Source of the DNA: Rhodococcus qingshengii JCM 15477
GTDB taxonomy: Bacteria; Actinomycetota; Actinomycetes; Mycobacteriales; Mycobacteriaceae
Length of the DNA: 64,000 nucleotides
Assembly (NCBI RefSeq): GCF_023221595.1
Contig: NZ_CP096563.1
Span: forward strand, 912,501-976,500
Direction: 5' to 3'
A program made the translations under genes and the position numbers. The number at the start of each line of letters is the position of its first letter. The first letter of the stretch is position 1. A model generated the notes under the pieces. It was not told the DNA's origin. It was given only the letters and a program-made list of their open reading frames with translations, and searched no databases. Below are positions 62,166-64,000 of the stretch, one piece after another.

Positions 62166-62210
62166 GGGGGTCGGTCAGACGGGGGTGGCTCAGACAGGGG
62201 TGGGTCAGAC
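62166..62210. repeat. Three 15-bp tandem repeats over the echA19 stop
   Basis: Units GGGGGTCGGTCAGAC, GGGGGTGGCTCAGAC and AGGGGTGGGTCAGAC follow each other. The last contains the echA19 stop (TCA at 62205-62207 on the plus strand). Because 15 is a multiple of three, each unit carries an in-frame GTC-TGA, giving the gene three consecutive stop codons. Confidence 0.75.
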
Positions 62211-63029
62211 ACCCTTGAACTGGGGCGCCCGCTTCTCACCGAAAGCCCGCGGGCCCTCCTTGGCGTCGGCGCTCATGAACACCTTCATACCCAGCTGTGC
62301 GTCGATCTGGAAGGCCTCTTCCTCGTGCATGCCCTCGGTGTCGCGGATGGTCTTGAGAATCGCCTGCACGGCGAGGGGGCCGTTGGCACTGATCAGGTCC
62401 GCGAGCTCCAGCGCCTTGTCGAGGGCTTGGCCGTCCGCGACCACGTGGCCGATGAGCCCGATCTCCTTGGCCTCCGGAGCCTTGATGTGACGACCGGTGA
62501 GCAGGATGTCCGCCGCGATCGTGTACGGAATCTGTCGCACCAGACGCACTGCGGAACCGCCGAGCGGGAAGAGCCCCCACTTGGCTTCGGAGACGCCGAA
62601 CTTGGCGCTCTCACCCGCGACGCGGATGTCGGTGCCCTGCAGGATTTCGGTTCCGCCGGCGATGGCTGCACCCTCGACGGCGGCGATCAGCGGCTTGGTC
62701 AACCGACGGCCCTTGAGGAGGCCTTCGATCTTGGACATGTCGACGCCACCGCCCGCGAAGGAATCTCCCGGCGGCTTGGCGGACATGTTCTTGAGGTCGG
62801 CGCCGGCGCAGAAGTCGCCGCCCGCACCGGTGAGGATGGCGACACGGATCTCGGGGTCGTTGTCGACCTGATCCCAGGCGTCGACCATGATCGCCATCAT
62901 CTCGCCGGTGATGGCGTTCTTACGCTCGGGGCGATTCATGGTCACGATGAGAACGTGGCCACGCTTCTCCACGAGGCAATGCGGCGCGGTTTCCGAAATG
63001 TCTGATTTTTCGGTCGTCGAAGTGGACAC
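62205..63029 (-). CDS. echA19: EchA19, steroid enoyl-CoA hydratase
   Basis: 274 residues from GTG 63029, with an AGGAG site seven bases upstream. The crotonase motifs are [12 protein letters not shown] and [17 protein letters not shown], with Glu in [12 protein letters not shown]. Divergent to fadD19, as Rv3516/Rv3515c. EchA19 hydrates the unsaturated steroid side-chain CoA ester. A frame start at 63092 would overlap the KstR box and is not used here. Confidence 0.88.
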   Translation of the reverse strand: MSTSTTEKSDISETAPHCLVEKRGHVLIVTMNRPERKNAITGEMMAIMVDAWDQVDNDPEIRVAILTGAGGDFCAGADLKNMSAKPPGDSFAGGGVDMSKIEGLLKGRRLTKPLIAAVEGAAIAGGTEILQGTDIRVAGESAKFGVSEAKWGLFPLGGSAVRLVRQIPYTIAADILLTGRHIKAPEAKEIGLIGHVVADGQALDKALELADLISANGPLAVQAILKTIRDTEGMHEEEAFQIDAQLGMKVFMSADAKEGPRAFGEKRAPQFKGV

Positions 63030-63084
63030 TGATGGCTCCTGGCGGGTCTGTGAGCTGGCTCTCAAATTGGGTCTTGCCAGAAAC

Positions 63085-63098
63085 GGTAACACGTTCTA
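63085..63098. promoter_or_regulatory. KstR box between echA19 and fadD19
   Basis: On the minus strand TAGAACGTGTTACC fits TnnAACnnGTTnnA with one end mismatch. It is ten bases before the fadD19 GTG and 56 before the echA19 GTG. The core TAGAACGTGTTAC is identical to the box at 53179. Confidence 0.85.
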
Positions 63099-63108
63099 CT
63101 TTGAACTC

Positions 63109-64000
63109 GTGGCCCTTAACATCGCAGACTTCGTAGAGCACGCAATCGACCTCGTTCCGGACCGCGTTGCGCTGGTCTCGGACAACCGCGAGATGACTTA
63201 TGCACAGTTGGAGGACCGAGCAAACCGCCTCGGTCACTACCTGCGTGAACATGGCGTTCAGCCGGGTGACAAGGTCGGCATCTACTGCCGGAACGTCATC
63301 GAGGCGATCGAGGCCATGGTCGCGGTTTTCAAGATCCGGGCCGTGATGGTCAACATCAATTACCGGTACGTCGAGAACGAGTTGCAGTACATCTTCGACA
63401 ACTCCGACATGGTTGCGCTCATTCACGAGCGCCGCTACTCGGACAAGGTCGCGAACGTCCTGCCGAACACTCCCAAGGTCAAGTCCGTCATCGTGGTCGA
63501 GGACGGCACCGATCTGGACTTCAGTGCTTTCGGCATCGGCTACGAGGACGCACTCGCGCAGAGTTCGGGTGAGCGTGATTTCGAAGAGCGCAGCAACGAC
63601 GACATCTTCATGCTCTACACCGGCGGCACCACCGGAAGTCCCAAGGGCGTCATGTGGCGTCACGAGGACTGGTGGCGTGTTCTCGGCGGAGGCATCAACT
63701 TCGTCACCGGAGTTCCGGTCGAGGACGAGTACGAGATGGCGAAGGTCGGCGCAGCCAACCCGAGCATGATCCGCTACCCGATCCCTCCGATGATTCACGG
63801 CGGTTCGCAGTCGGCGGTATTCCACAGCCTCTTCGGCGGTGGAACCTGTTTGATGCACCCGGAATTCGACGCCCACGAGGTGTGGCAGAACATCGACAAG
63901 CACAAGGTCAACCTGATCTTCATCACGGGTGACGCGATGGGCCGTCCGATGCTCGACGCACTCATCGCCGGAAACCCGGAGACCGGTGAGCCGTACGATC
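63109..64000 (+). CDS. fadD19: FadD19, steroid side-chain acyl-CoA ligase (3' end cut by window)
   Basis: 297 codons are visible from GTG 63109 (MALNIADFVEHAIDLVPDRVAL), and the frame is open at the right edge. The AMP-binding motif DIFMLYTGGTTGSPKGVMWRHEDWW and the RYPIPPMIHGGSQSAVFHSLFGG segment are typical of FadD17/FadD19-type ligases. In Rhodococcus FadD19 activates sterol side-chain acids and is needed for C-24-branched sterols. The KstR box lies directly in front of the start. Confidence 0.9.
   Translation, partial: MALNIADFVEHAIDLVPDRVALVSDNREMTYAQLEDRANRLGHYLREHGVQPGDKVGIYCRNVIEAIEAMVAVFKIRAVMVNINYRYVENELQYIFDNSDMVALIHERRYSDKVANVLPNTPKVKSVIVVEDGTDLDFSAFGIGYEDALAQSSGERDFEERSNDDIFMLYTGGTTGSPKGVMWRHEDWWRVLGGGINFVTGVPVEDEYEMAKVGAANPSMIRYPIPPMIHGGSQSAVFHSLFGGGTCLMHPEFDAHEVWQNIDKHKVNLIFITGDAMGRPMLDALIAGNPETGEPYD

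Overview
The window is high-GC actinobacterial DNA whose gene content fits a Rhodococcus, probably of the erythropolis/qingshengii group: sterol-ring and sterol side-chain genes, an mce transporter operon, F420-type enzymes, GTG/TTG starts and tightly overlapping operons. This assignment rests on protein families and gene order. No database was searched.

Region by region. (1) 1-8053: a TetR fragment with an SRPBCC protein and an Old Yellow Enzyme; an aldo/keto reductase; alanine dehydrogenase with its divergent Lrp/AsnC regulator; and a MarR-controlled operon (VOC protein, pirin, maleylacetate reductase) with a perfect palindromic operator. (2) 8116-11601: a HAD phosphatase, an alpha/beta hydrolase, an unrecognised protein and an SDR. 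(3) 11748-21334: first half of the KstR2 regulon for steroid rings C/D, with fadD3-ech-fadE31-fadE32-fadE33 on the minus strand and fadE30-ipdF-kstR2-fadA6 on the plus strand, around one KstR2 box. (4) 21389-28950: a small lipoprotein, a BM3-like single-domain P450 with a TetR regulator, an orphan TAT substrate-binding lipoprotein, a BASS transporter, DUF2277, DUF1023 and NUDIX proteins, and a secreted Rpf-type transglycosylase with a long leader. (5) 29389-41057: a full mce transporter operon (yrbEA-yrbEB-mceA-F-mam plus a DUF2236 oxygenase) facing a regulator with two fused TetR units that resembles Mce3R. (6) 41092-45516: a YcaQ-like glycosylase and a KshA-type 9alpha-hydroxylase oxygenase module with a divergent IclR regulator. 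(7) 45595-50114: second half of the KstR2 regulon, ipdC-ipdB-ipdA-echA20 and a divergent SDR around a second KstR2 box. (8) 50182-64000: KstR-regulon side-chain genes (fadA5, cyp125, ltp3, ltp4, a DUF35 protein, two F420-type oxidoreductases, echA19, fadD19) with four KstR boxes. A GyrA-like/GNAT fusion and an AbiEi-like gene bounded by inverted repeats interrupt this stretch.

How the genes work together: Cyp125, FadD19, EchA19, FadA5 and Ltp3/Ltp4 act on the sterol side chain. KshA with a reductase encoded elsewhere attacks rings A/B. FadD3 activates the remaining two-ring propionate, and FadE30, IpdF, EchA20, IpdAB, IpdC, FadE31-33 and FadA6 open rings C/D. The mce operon may supply a sterol or another lipid. 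Its subtype cannot be decided from sequence alone, and no KstR box was seen in front of it.

Least ordinary features: the double-TetR/mce pair, the GyrA-like/GNAT fusion, a bounded AbiEi-like cassette inside the sterol regulon, a family of long intergenic palindromes (one 48-bp copy recurring with a single base change), and a 15-bp tandem repeat that multiplies the echA19 stop codon. Both ends cut a gene: the first TetR at its start and fadD19 at its end.
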